64,000 nucleotides of DNA, taken from Anas platyrhynchos (lineage: Eukaryota > Chordata > Aves > Anseriformes > Anatidae). Of the stretch, positions 21,241 to 31,599 are shown one piece after another. The DNA lies in contig NC_092616.1 in the NCBI RefSeq assembly GCF_047663525.1, forward strand, positions 2,765,501-2,829,500. Direction: 5' to 3'. The position numbers and the translations under genes are program-made. The notes beneath the pieces are model-generated. The model saw nothing but the letters and a program-made list of their open reading frames with translations, was not told the DNA's origin and ran no database searches. The stretch's first letter is position 1, and the number at the start of each line of letters is the position of its first letter.

Positions 21241-22197
21241 TCATTTATGGAAAGAGGCAATAATTTTATAACTATTGAAAAAACTCCAGGAAATCACTTT
21301 CTTCACAGAATTCAAGAGCTCCTCGTTCCTCAAGCTGTAGATGAGGGGGTTCAGCACTGGAGGTACCACCGAGTACAGAACAGCCACCACCAGGTCCAGG
21401 GATGGGAAGGAGATGGAGGGGGGCTTCAGGTAAGAAAAAGCTCCAGTGCTGACAAACAGGCAGACCACGGCCAGGTGAGGAAGGCATGTGGAAAAGGCTT
21501 TGTGCTGTCCCTGCTCAGAGGGCATCCTCAGCACGGCCCTGATGATCTGTACATAGGAGAGCACAATGAACACAAAACATCCAGAAGCAAAGCATGCACT
21601 AACCATGACAAGCCCAGCTTCCCTGAGGTAGGAGTGTGAGCAGGAGAGCTTGAGGATCTGGGGAATTTCACAGAAGAACTGGTCCACGGCATTGCCTTGG
21701 CAGAGGGGCAGGGAAAATGTGTTACCAGTTTGCAGCAGAGCATTGAGAATCCCACTGCCCCAGGCAGCTGCTGCCATCTGGGCACAAGCTCTGCTGCCCA
21801 GGAGGCTCCCGTAGTGCAGGGGCTTGCAGATGGCAACATAGCGGTCATAGGCCATGACAGTAAGAAGAGAATATTCTGCTGAAAACAAGAAGACAAACAG
21901 GAAGACCTGTGCAGCACATCCTGCATAGGAGATGGCCCTGGTGTCCCAGAGGGAATTGGCCATGGCTTTGGGGACAGTGGTGGAGATGCAGCCCAGGTCG
22001 AGGAGGGCAAAGTTGAGGAGGAAGAAGTACATGGGAGTGTGGAGGCGTTGGTTGCAGGCTATGGCTGTAAGGACGAGGCCGTTGCCCAGGAGGGCAGCCA
22101 GGTAGATGCCCAGGAAGAGCACGAAGTGCAGGAGCTGCAGCTCCCGTGTGTCTGTGAATGCCAGGAGGAACTCGGTGATGGAGCTACTGTTGGACAT
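21241..22197 (-). CDS. Olfactory receptor, family 14-like, intact
   Basis: A 318-residue odorant receptor starting MSNSSSITEFLLAF. The N-terminus is one residue shorter than its paralogues (LLAF where they have LLLPF or LLLAF). The acceptor TCCTTCTTCAACAG (AG at 22222-22221) precedes the ATG by 23 nt. OR marks: sequon N3, GN in TM1, PMYFFL, C94 and C176, MAYDRYVAIC (115-124), KAFSTC before TM6 and PLIYSLRN in TM7 with Leu for the usual Met. TM3 opens FLFVFLFSAEYSLLT and TM5 is EAGLVMVSACFASGC, a type not shared with the others here. The 24-residue tail ends SYKIIASFHK. Its upstream unit (24970-25960, minus) is pushed 3 kb away by a solo LTR and a CR1, which would lie in the intron. Confidence 0.95.
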   Translation of the reverse strand: MSNSSSITEFLLAFTDTRELQLLHFVLFLGIYLAALLGNGLVLTAIACNQRLHTPMYFFLLNFALLDLGCISTTVPKAMANSLWDTRAISYAGCAAQVFLFVFLFSAEYSLLTVMAYDRYVAICKPLHYGSLLGSRACAQMAAAAWGSGILNALLQTGNTFSLPLCQGNAVDQFFCEIPQILKLSCSHSYLREAGLVMVSACFASGCFVFIVLSYVQIIRAVLRMPSEQGQHKAFSTCLPHLAVVCLFVSTGAFSYLKPPSISFPSLDLVVAVLYSVVPPVLNPLIYSLRNEELLNSVKKVISWSFFNSYKIIASFHK

Positions 22198-22364
22198 TTG
22201 ATTCCCCTGGGAATGGGGACCTGTTGAAGAAGGAAAATGCAGTGACAGTTTTGGACAGACGTCTTTGAGTGAAACCTACTCAGTTTGTTGCAGAAACCTC
22301 TGAAACTTAGTGATACACTGTCTGCATTCCTTGTCACATCAGACGCACATTCATTAAAAGAGGG

Positions 22365-22929
22365 TGTTGTGGTTTAACCCTGCTGGCCACACAGCCATTT
22401 GCTCACCCTCCCCCTTCCCTCTCTGGGATGGGGTAGAGAATTAGAAAGAAATGAAAGCCTGTGAGTTGAGATAAAGGCAGTTTATTAGGACAGAAAAGAA
22501 AAGAAAATAATAATTATAGTGATTCTAGTACTACTACTGTTCATGTTTAGAAAACAAGTGATGCACAATGCAATTACTCACCACCTGCTGACTGATGCCC
22601 AGCCTATCCCCCAGCAGCCAGTCCCCCCACCCAGCCAGCTCCCCTATATTAATTGTTCAGCATGATGTCAGATGGTATGGAATACCCCTGTGGCCGGTTT
22701 GGGTCAGCTGTCCTGATTTTGTCCCCTCCCTGCTCCCGCTGCACTCCCAGACTGCCTGCTTGCAGGACAGCATGAGAAGCTGAAAAGTCCTTGGCTTAGT
22801 GGAAGAACTGCTCTGCAACAATTAAAAATTCAGTGTGATATCAACATTATTCTCATCCTAAATCCCAAACACAGCACCCTACCAGCTACTAGGAGGAAAA
22901 TTAACTCTATCTTAGCTGAAACCACGACA
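22365..22929 (-). mobile_element. Solo LTR, complete, with 5-bp target duplication
   Basis: 565 bp with TG...CA ends, flanked by GAGGG at 22360-22364 and again at 22930-22934. The sense strand is minus: the plus strand starts TGTTGTGGTTTAACCC and ends in the reverse of the TGTCGTGGTTTCAGCTAAGA start. It carries CCCTATATTAA (TATA-like on the reverse) and TGATGTCAGATGGTATGGAA. It is the ERVL-associated avian LTR type. It lies between the OR at 21241 and its upstream unit. Confidence 0.88.
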
Positions 22930-22934
22930 GAGGG

Positions 22935-23840
22935 GAAATCCAAAGCACTTGGATTTCTTTCAACCTGAACACTAGCGAGTCCTGAGAGTCAGAAGTGTAC
23001 CCTGGGCCTTAGTGCAGCATCAGAAGGTCTGGTCTCTCCATTGGTCTTCTTCCTACCTTTGCCCCATCCTTCCTCTCTAAGTGCTAGGATGACCACACTC
23101 AGAAGTTTCTCTGAAAAGGAACAGAACATAGCAGGGGGGGTCCAGATCCAAAGTGCAGCTCTCCAATCTCCTCTCTCTCTCCTTCTCAGCCCAGATGTGC
23201 AGAGACTAATGGGAGATGGCTCCTCACTCAGACAGCCAGACCAAGTTGCGCCCTTGTGGAGAATAGCTTGACTTGACACCACAAGGAGGCTGATGTGTTT
23301 CCTAAGGTGGAAAGCCTGCTTACTTCCCATGCCCTGTCAACTGCACTGCCCAGGTGACACAGATTAGAAAACAGGGAAATGGCAGAAGATGAGGTCTTCT
23401 GAAGAGATCGTTGGCATATTACCCACCGTCTTGCACTGCATTGTCTGTGGTCCCAGAAGTCAGATGGGTGATGGAACACCTCATTGCTATGCAGACACAG
23501 CTGTGGCAGGATGTTCAGGGTCATTTTTGGAACTGCACCTGAAACCCCATCCCTAGAGAGCCTGAACACAATAGCAGGAGCAGCATGAACAGGTGGAGAA
23601 AATGTGGGGAAATATCACAGTGCTCACTCAGTGGAAGACAAAGAGGCAGAGAACCCCCCCAGAAAGCCTCACCCAGTGAACAGACCCCAGGGATGCTGAG
23701 CAGTCACTGGCAACCCCTCTGTCATGCAATAAGAAAGGGGAGCATGCCCACCAAGAGGCACCTCTCCTCTTCTGGGGCTCTGGTTGCAGACATGGCAGCT
23801 CATGCCCTGGACACCATGATCAGCCCCACACGATCCAGCA
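22935..23840. other. Probable OR intron, unassigned
   Basis: No coding or repeat signal that I can name. The position between a candidate minus-strand exon 1 (25480) and the acceptor at 22222 suggests intron. Confidence 0.35.
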
Positions 23841-23844
23841 GTGA

Positions 23845-24480
23845 TTGCCTGCAGCCCAGAAGGCTAACTCCATTCTGGGCTGCATCAACAGAGGAGTGGC
23901 CAAAAGGTCGAGGGAGGTGATGGTCCCCCTCTGCTCTGCCCAGGTGAGGCCCAACTTGGAGTACTGTCTCCAGGTCTGCAGTTCCCAGCACAAGAAGAAT
24001 GTGGAGCTGTTAGAGTGGGTCCAGAGGAGGGCCACAAAGATGATCAAGGGGCTGGAGCACCTCTCCTATGAAGAAAGGCTGAGAGTGCTGGGGATGTTCG
24101 GCCTGAAGAAGAGAAGGCTTCGGAGTGACCTCATTGCCACCTTTCAGTATTTGAAGGGGACGTATAAAAAAGATGGAGAAGGACTCTTTACTTGGGTAGA
24201 TAATGATAGGACAAGGGGGAGTGGTTTTAAACTAAAAGAGGGCAGATTCAGATTAGAGATTAGGAGGCAATTCTTCACTCAGAGTGTGGTGAGGCACTGG
24301 AAAGTTTGCCAGGAGAAGTTGTGGGTGCCCCAACCCTGGAAGTTTACAAGGCCAGGTTTTGAGCAGCCTGGTCTAGTGGAAAGTGCCCTTGCCTATGGCA
24401 GGGGATAGGGAACTCAATGATCTTTAAAGTAACTTCCTACACAAACCATTCTCTGATAGGATTCATTCTATGATCTTCAT
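23845..24480 (+). mobile_element. CR1 LINE 3' region
   Basis: The open reading has the CR1 ORF2 C-terminus: [52 protein letters not shown] and FFTQSVVRHWK, followed by a decayed tail with GATTCATTCTATGATC. It is 5'-truncated and plus strand, opposite to the OR it sits in. Confidence 0.9.
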
Positions 24481-24969
24481 GGCAGAAGTAGTTTTGGCTG
24501 GGAGAGGGGACGAGGGAACTTACATAGAAGAAGGTATCTGCATTGCAGCAACTGAGAGAAGGATGCCCAAATCTACCCTGTACAGCACCTCCCTCCTTCC
24601 CTGACATATCTTCAGTGCCTGGAGCTGTTTATTCCTGCAGCTGTTTCTCAGACTTCTCCCATCTGTGTATCTCTGAGCACTCAGATCTGCCCTGCAGAAA
24701 CCTCTGAGCAGCATGGCACGTGATGGGACAATAAACAGTTGATAGTCCAGAAAAGCAGATCAGAAGAAAAGATTCAGTGGCCAGAAACATGATGGTGGTG
24801 CAGACTTAGCCTACAGAGATGGTGACAAGCCATTATCAGGTTTCTGTCTGAACTGGGAAAGAGCTGTCAGCCTCTTGCCCAAACTGAACTTTTTCTCTTC
24901 CCTTAATGTATCCTCCCAGCTTTCTCAGCAAATGGAAACAGAAAAGAGAGAGTCAAGAAAGCTCTATGT

Positions 24970-25960
24970 CTTTAAAATATTTGTTGCCTTGACAATGCTA
25001 ATGAAAAACCTGTGGGAAATACCCTGTAGATGTGCTGTGTTGCTGTGAGCTGGCTGCCCCAGGCAGCAGCCTCCCACCAGCAGCAGGACCCTGCCCTGCC
25101 AAGGGGGCTCCTTCCACCCGCAGCTTCTCCCTGCAGCGCCCTGGGCAGCTCCCCGGGCAGGCTAAGTGCTGAGCCTGGCAGGCGGCAGAGGCCCTGCCCT
25201 GGCACACAGCCCCTGGGGCACAGCAGGGACCCTGCTCTGCACCACAGCCCTGGACACCCCTGCCTGCAGCCCTGGCTTCACAGCCTGCAGCCATCCTGAG
25301 ACAAGGGAACCCTCCGGACCTGGACACTGACCCTGCAGTAGGGAACCCCTGGGCTGGAGCTTGTGCTTTTCCACACTAAAGAAATACCAAGTGCATCTGG
25401 TCTGATCTTCTAAGGGAAGTTCTCAGTCTTGAAACCTTCCCTGATATTCCTGTGCAATACACTACAGAAAGACACTTACCGTGTTACATGCTAGGAAGAT
25501 TTCTCCTCCTCTGAGCTCATAGTATTCTCATATTCCAAACAGCCCGTAACCTCTCTTTCCCTTCTCCCCCCTCCCAGTGCCAGCTGCAGGCAGTGCCCCA
25601 GCCCTGCTGCACTGTGCAGAGGAGCTGCTCCTGGGCAGAGCTGTCTCTGTGCAGCGCTGCCCGCTTGCCAGGAGCTCCCCTTGGGCGTAGGAGCCCGGCC
25701 CAGCTCAGCAACAGAGGCCCAGCCCAAGGCCTCCCTTGCTCTGCCCCCCACAAGGCTCCCTGCACGTGGCCCTTGGGCTGCAGGGGAACCTGCTGGGAAA
25801 CAGCCTGAAGGGATCCCTGCGCTTCCCTTCCTCCCCAGGACAGACACACTTCTTGACAGCAGGATCATTTCTCCTAGCAGAAAACCAATTAAGTGTAACA
25901 ATCACATCTTCTTGTCCCAGTATCAGTGTGGACATGATACCATGGTCAGGGACTGATCTC
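24970..25960 (-). repeat. OR upstream unit, copy 3 (reverse)
   Basis: Reverse-oriented copy of the upstream block. It contains CCCAGTGCCAGCTGCAGGCA, GAGGAGCTGCTCCTGGGCAG, GGGACCCTGCTCTGCACCAC and the ACTTAATTGGTTTTCTGC-type 5' end near 25880-25895. It lies upstream of the minus-strand OR at 21241 and is its likely first-exon region. Confidence 0.7.
25480..25730 (-). other. Candidate non-coding exon 1 for OR at 21241
   Basis: On the minus strand the segment ends CATGTAACACG followed by GTAAGTGTCTTT (GT at 25479-25478). The donor and the preceding AACACG match the unit at 32141 (TTAACACG|GTAAGT). The left boundary is approximate. Confidence 0.4.
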
Positions 25961-25964
25961 CTTC

Positions 25965-26545
25965 ATCTCCACTTCAGGAAGGAATTCCACAGAGTTAGTC
26001 AAGGCATCTCTCTGAAGGTTCCTTCTATAACTCTGCTCTCCCCAGGGACTGCAGAGAGGGAGCATTGCTTGATGTGCTCTCAAAGGAGGCTGAAACTTCT
26101 GAACTGCTGGAAAGTCTGTAAACTTCTCAAGCAGTGTCTCCCTTTGTCCGGTCCCTGAGCCCTTTGGAGTCTGAGTCAGGCTCCTCCAGAAGCTAAATGG
26201 AGGCAGGGCAATCATCAAGACTCATCCACACTCACCACACAATGTCAGAAGAGTTCCCAAGAGTAAGATGTTGCAATTGCCAACACAAGGTGTGCACATT
26301 GCATATTGACAAGGGCACTCTTCATACTTTTGGCAGTGCTGGTGCATAGCAGACCTTCCCATATGCACCCCAACTCTCACAGCATTATCTCTGCTTCCAG
26401 TTGCCCCTTTGTGAAGCTGAGAATCACCTCAGCTTTGCTAAGAATAAAAAATACCTGAGATGGCCCTGTGTTCTATCCTTCAAACATCTTGGTCCTTTCA
26501 AAGGCCCATGACCATCAGAAATGGTCCCAGTGATACACGTCATGG
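25965..26545. other. Unassigned interval
   Basis: Sequence upstream of the reverse OR unit. No gene or repeat recognised. Confidence 0.35.
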
Positions 26546-26549
26546 GATG

Positions 26550-26735
26550 AAAGGATAATTCAGGTTGGAAAGAACTTCCAGAGGTCAACTTCTGCCAGCT
26601 GGATCTCATCCTCCTGCTTGGAAGCACTACTGGTGGCTTTATCTCCTTGAGAGTCCCCTGGCCATTCTCTGCTGTTGTTTTCCTCCTCTCCAACACTCTC
26701 TTTTCTCCAGGCTGAGTAAGCCGAGCAACCTCATT
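26550..26735 (-). mobile_element. CR1 3' end, decayed
   Basis: AATTCAGGTTGGAAAGAACT, then TTCTCCAGGCTGAGTAAGCC near 26700, in the order expected for a reverse CR1 3' end but with the middle diverged. Confidence 0.6.
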
Positions 26736-27241
26736 AGGCCAGGAAGAGCTGGAGAGGTGAGAGGAGGGATGGGGAGAGATCAGATGGGAGCTGACCTTGT
26801 CTAGAAGTTGCCTCAAATACTGGTGTTCATCTCATCCAAGACAAGAACTGGACTATGGGTACCCTAATTCATGCTCCTCATGCAGAACCAAATGTCCATG
26901 GTTTTCTGGTGCACCACCTGGCCTGAGCAGCGACTGAAGAAGGATTGCTCTTGTACACTCCCCATCTCTTAATATCATCACACTTCCCAAAGGGTGGGTT
27001 GGAAAGCAAGGCTGGGATCCCGGGTCAGAGTTTGCATTGATGGAAGCATGACCCAGAAGATATGTGAGCTTCCTGCTCTCCTGCTGTACGTGCATGCAGC
27101 ACATGTCCTTGAGACAGTCAGACAGTCTCTCCCAACCCATATGCTGGCCCTTATCCTAGAGATCACCCCCAGACAAGGTTCTTCAGCTCAGGTCCTCCTG
27201 GAAGACTGAAGGGAAGCTGAGGCCACAGGAAGTCCCAGAAG

Positions 27242-27818
27242 AGAATCGCAGAATCATAGAATGTCTTGGGTTGGAAGGGACTTTAAAGAACACCTAGTTC
27301 CAACCCTCCTGCCATGGGCAGGGATGCCACCCACTAGAACAGGTTGCTCAGGGCCTCATCCAACCTGGTCTTGAACACCTCCAGGGATGAGGCATCCACA
27401 ACTTCTTTGGACAACCTGTTCCAGTGCCTCACCGTGAAGAATTTCCTCCTAATCTCTCCTTTAAACCTTAAAACTACCCTTTGGGCCCCACGTTATGTGC
27501 CAAAAGGAGTGTCTCTCACTTTTAGTCTAATATCATCCCCCTTTGTCCTCTCATTGCCTGCAGGAGAAGAAGGTCACTCCCCATCTTTTTTATAAGCCCC
27601 TTTTAAAATTTGAAAAGCTGCAATGAGGTCACCCCTGAGCCTTCCCTTCTTCAGGCTCAGCATTGCCAGCTCTCTCAGCTGTACTTCATAGGAGAAGTTT
27701 TCCAGCCTACTGACCAACTTCGTGGCTCTCCTCTGGACCCATTCTAACAGATCAATATTCTTCTTGTACTGGAGACCCCAGACATGGATGCAGTACTCTA
27801 AATGGGGCCTCATAAGAG
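27242..27818 (-). mobile_element. CR1 LINE 3' region with a foreign short insert
   Basis: Reverse CR1 with tail AATCGCAGAATCATAGAATG, the CCAACCCTCCTGCCATGGGC segment and ORF2 text [20 protein letters not shown]. At about 27476-27520 it carries a stretch of about 35-45 bp foreign to CR1 (CTTTGGGCCCCACGTTATGT and on) that matches the ERV primer-site region at 28152-28186. It breaks at about 27818 against an ERV leader. Confidence 0.85.
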
Positions 27819-28186
27819 CAGAATAGTTTCTCATAGATGGTTCCTGTAGTGTGGTGGTGACAGCAATGCTGAGTACAACTACCAGATCAGCCTCATATCC
27901 AATAATTTTATCATACAATAAGCCAGTGTTACACATTACAGCAAAATAATAACCTTAAACCAGCCCCTGAAAGTGATAAACAACACTGCAAGGAACACAC
28001 AGTTGGTAATGTGCTATCGAACATAATTCAGAGACCAAACACAACTACAACCCTGAGATCCACAAAAAATCAACATCGTTTCAACAAATAATAAGCTCAT
28101 AACAATTTAATTTTACATGTAACATGCACTGGGCAGATCTGTCATTATCTCTACCCTTTGGGCCCTACCTTATGTGCCAAAGGGAG
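27819..28186 (-). mobile_element. ERV 5' leader with primer-binding-site region
   Basis: On the minus strand the region next to the LTR reads TTTGGCACATAAGGTAGGGC, resembling a tRNA primer site and the conserved start of an ERV internal region. About 330 bp of leader-like AT-rich sequence follows to 27819, where CR1 begins. It fixes the LTR sense strand as minus. Old fossil with the rest of the element missing. Confidence 0.6.
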
Positions 28187-28455
28187 TGTTGTGGTTTAAC
28201 CTGGCAGGCAGCTCAGTACCCCATAGCCGTTTGCTGCACACCCTACCAGTGGGATGGGGGAGAGAATTAAAGGGGAAAAAAAAGATAAAATCTCATGGGT
28301 TGAGATAAAGACTGTTTAATAGGAGAGCAAATATAGGGAAATAATAATAATAAAGATGTTATTGTTGTTGTTGTTGATGATGATGATGATAGTAGAATGC
28401 AAAAAGCATGTGATGCACAGTGTAATTGCTCACCACCTGCTGACCAATGCACAGC
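28187..28455 (-). mobile_element. LTR, 3' half, next to ERV leader
   Basis: Plus-strand text TGTTGTGGTTTAACCTGGCA, then GGTTGAGATAAAGACTGTTT and ATGTGATGCACAGTGTAATT, matching the LTR at 22365-22929 up to the middle. It includes (ATA)n, (GTT)n and (GAT)n microsatellites at 28334-28390. Beyond 28455 the similarity stops. Confidence 0.75.
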
Positions 28456-28489
28456 CCACTCCAGGCCATGGCAGCTGCTGGTCGGAGCC

Positions 28490-28889
28490 GAGCCAATGGG
28501 CGATGCTGGTTGGGCCTCTGTGAGAGCAGATTTAAATAGGGAAAAACCTGCTGGGAAACAGCAGCTGGGAGAGAGAGGAGTGAGAACCAGTCCTGCAGAC
28601 ACCAAGGTCAGGAGGTGCTCCAGACACCAGAAGTTCCCCTGCAGCCCATGGGTCCCACAGTGGAGCAGATCTCCACGCTGCAGCCCATGGAGGAGCCTCC
28701 AGTGGAGCAGGTAGATTTGGCCTGCAGAAAGCTGCGGCCCATGGAGCGCTACTACTGAAGAAAACTCCAAATCCTAGGACGTCAAACAAACACACAAAAA
28801 AATGTTTACTTCCTCTTTTCCTCTGGGGAGGGGTTGTGATGGAGTAGTGTGGAAGAGATCACCTGTGTAGCACGGTAAATCCACCACAG
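28490..28889 (+). mobile_element. Second LTR type, opposite orientation
   Basis: Contains GCAGATTTAAATAGGG (TATA-like), GCAGACACCAAGGTCAGGAG, repeated CTGCAGCCCATGG words and ends GGTAAATCCACCACA. It is a different avian LTR type read on the plus strand, fused head to head with the minus-strand LTR half at 28187-28455. Confidence 0.6.
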
Positions 28890-31595
28890 TAGGGGTATGG
28901 GAAAGGTTCAGAACTAGGGCTGTGGCATTCAAGAGATGGCATCTCAGCACCCAGGACATGCTCTGCCAGCTTGGCCACACAAATGGGAATGAAGAGAGAT
29001 TCCCCTGAATGAGAGCAGTAGAAGAGGAAGGCTTGATTTCTAACACAGGCATTTCTGGTACACTCCTGAGAAGCCAGTGGGAGCTGCAGGCCACACCAGG
29101 CCCTGGGACACTGGCCATCTTTCCACACAGAGTCAGATCCCAAAGAGGCAGCAGCTCCCAGGGACACCTGGCCCTGCATTGTCCCCCACAGCAAGGAGAC
29201 ATGCCTAGAGATGCCCTAGGGATAAGGGCATCCCTAGCATCCGGACCCAGGAGTCCTGCCTGCCACATTGTCCCCTGAGCTTAGAGGGACACTCAGGCAG
29301 GGCTCTCAGAGCAGCCAACAGCCTTGTCCAGCCTCCCCCCAAAGCCCAGGACTTGCAGCTTTGGACAGCTGACAGCTCCTGGGCCACCCCTTCGGAAGGG
29401 GCTCCTGACACCCTCACCTTTGGAGGAGAGCTGCAGGAGCACTGGAAACATGGAAGTCAGGTCAGAGGAGATGGTCACCCATTCATCCAGCACCCTCTAT
29501 CTCACTTGCTGCTGGTCCTCAGCTCAGGACAAGGGATGCCTGCCCTGGCTCCTCAACCACAGCTCCTCTGCAAGGTGCCCCTGCTCCTCCACCCGTCAGC
29601 GAGGGTCGCCCAGTGCAAGCTTGCTGCCTGCTGACCCCACTCCTGGCCACAGAAGGACAGCGCTGGGGAGCACCCAAGCAGTGCCCAGCAGGGACCAGGC
29701 CTTGCAGGGAAGTGCCAGCACTGCCGCTGCTCCAGTGCTTATATGCTGGTGTTGCAGAGCACCCCCTGTGACATCAGCCTGGGTCATTTAAAGTCCTATT
29801 AGTTCAGCAGCAAGGAGACAGGACAGCTCGCGAGAATGATGAGAGATTTCCCTTCTTGTCCTGAGAAACAGTCACCTCCCTTCTGCCCAGTTCATTCCTA
29901 GTGGTTCCTGACCCATCAACAAGGAACATCTCCAAATGCTAACAAAGGCCATGGAATATAGGAAGTGGAGCGAAGGCACCTGGGATGCAGCAGCCCCTCA
30001 GTGTGCCTGAATTCCTCTTCACTGCATGTCGCTCACATGGAGAAGTAGGATGTGTTATATGGAGGGAATTCCAGTGCATGCCAAGGCCTTCCTTCCATCA
30101 CATGGGGCTCTGAGATTTCAGAAGGCCTCAGCACCATCCCCTGGTCTGCCATGAAGGAGGAAGAGGTGATACACGACGGAAAGGCAAACGTGTTTGCTGT
30201 TTATCATCCCTGCTTCTCTCTTCTGAACAATCTGCCCCCATCCAGCACAGCAGCCCAAGCTGAGGGACCTGTCCCCCCACACCTCAGCAGCTCTTCCATC
30301 AATGTCCCAGCCCTGTGACAGCAGGCGGGGATCCAGCTCCTCCCGTCTGTGCCCCAGGCTGAGGGCATTGGGGCACATCTGGGCTGCAGCACCTCAGCTG
30401 TGGCACAAGGGCCAAACTCAGGCTTGTCCCAGACCTTGTGCCAAGAACCTGGGCATGAAGAGGCTTTCCTTCAGAGCAGAGATTTGCTGCCGTGGATGGC
30501 AGATGGGCACAAAAGGATGACTTCAGGGATCCCAAGAAGGGCAAGCCCTGGTGTTCCTGAGGCCAGAAGGAAACAGGCCTGGGCTGTGCCGCTCTGACAG
30601 CAGAGGGCCTTTGTGGTGTTGGTGCAGCCCTGAGGGCCAGTGCTGGAGCTGGGGCTGATCTCCAGGCAGGAGAGGGGGCTGCTGACAATATCCTTGGCTA
30701 TGGGCATCCTGTGATACAGGGACACAGAAAAAAAATCACTGGGCTATGTCTTGACTGAGTAAGGGATGGGGGTAAGAATCAGCAGCAGTGTTTGCAAACC
30801 AAAGGACACAAGTGGAAACCCCAGTGTCATGTGCCTCATATCTGTGCACTGCCTACATCTGCTGGATACAGGAAGGACAGACCTTGTCTTGCTGCAGCCC
30901 AGGAAGAGGTCACTTGCTCATAAGCACCAGGTCTGTCAGAGATGCTCTCAGGAGTGCCTGTTAAGTACCAGCTATAAATGGCCAGAGCTGTCCTGTTGGT
31001 CCTGTGCTGCCCATGTCAGCTCCATGCTCCAGTGGTGCTGGGCAGCGTTGGCATCTCAGGTGGAACTGCAGGCCTGGAAGTGGCTATTAAATAGAGCAGC
31101 TGCCCCGAATTTCATTAGGCAATGTAGGGATGTCCATGAGACAAGTGCCGTTACAGTCCCTGGAGATGGAGGGAAAACCAGATGGAGAAGAGGGAGAGAG
31201 AGACTCAGCTCTCCCTGTGGCACAGTTCTCCATTGGGTCAGGTGGATGCCTCTACAGGCTGCCCTGAGCCTACTGAGGAGGGACAGGTTTACTTGTCCTA
31301 AATGGGTGCATTTGCTGTCATTTCAGCTGGCCAAAGGCATTCCTCACCAGCCTCCAATGGGATGCCCCCAGGTGCTGCCCTGTCCCTCAGGGTACCTCCA
31401 TGAGAGCTTGCAGATGCCTGCACGTACCTCTGCCCCCTGACCTGTCACCAGGTGTTTGCAGCCCCCTGATTTCCTCCATCTCCATTAATGATCCTGGAGA
31501 TGAGACAAGGAGCTCACCTGCAGGTGCCCACATGGTGCACATCAAAGTGAGTGCAGAGGAATCCCAGGTCCTATGGGTTTGTGGCAGGCATGGGA
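28890..31595. other. Gene-poor interval, about 2.7 kb
   Basis: No recognised gene. 29300-29790 is GC-rich and holds overlapping open frames on both strands, including one of 155 codons that resembles nothing known to me. TTATATGCTG at 29739 is an isolated TATA-like word. Confidence 0.35.
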
Positions 31596-31599
31596 GGGA

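Noticed and set aside
29324-29791. 155-codon frame in the 29 kb GC-rich region
   Set aside because: No domain recognised, a competing frame on the other strand and no nearby promoter or splice evidence.
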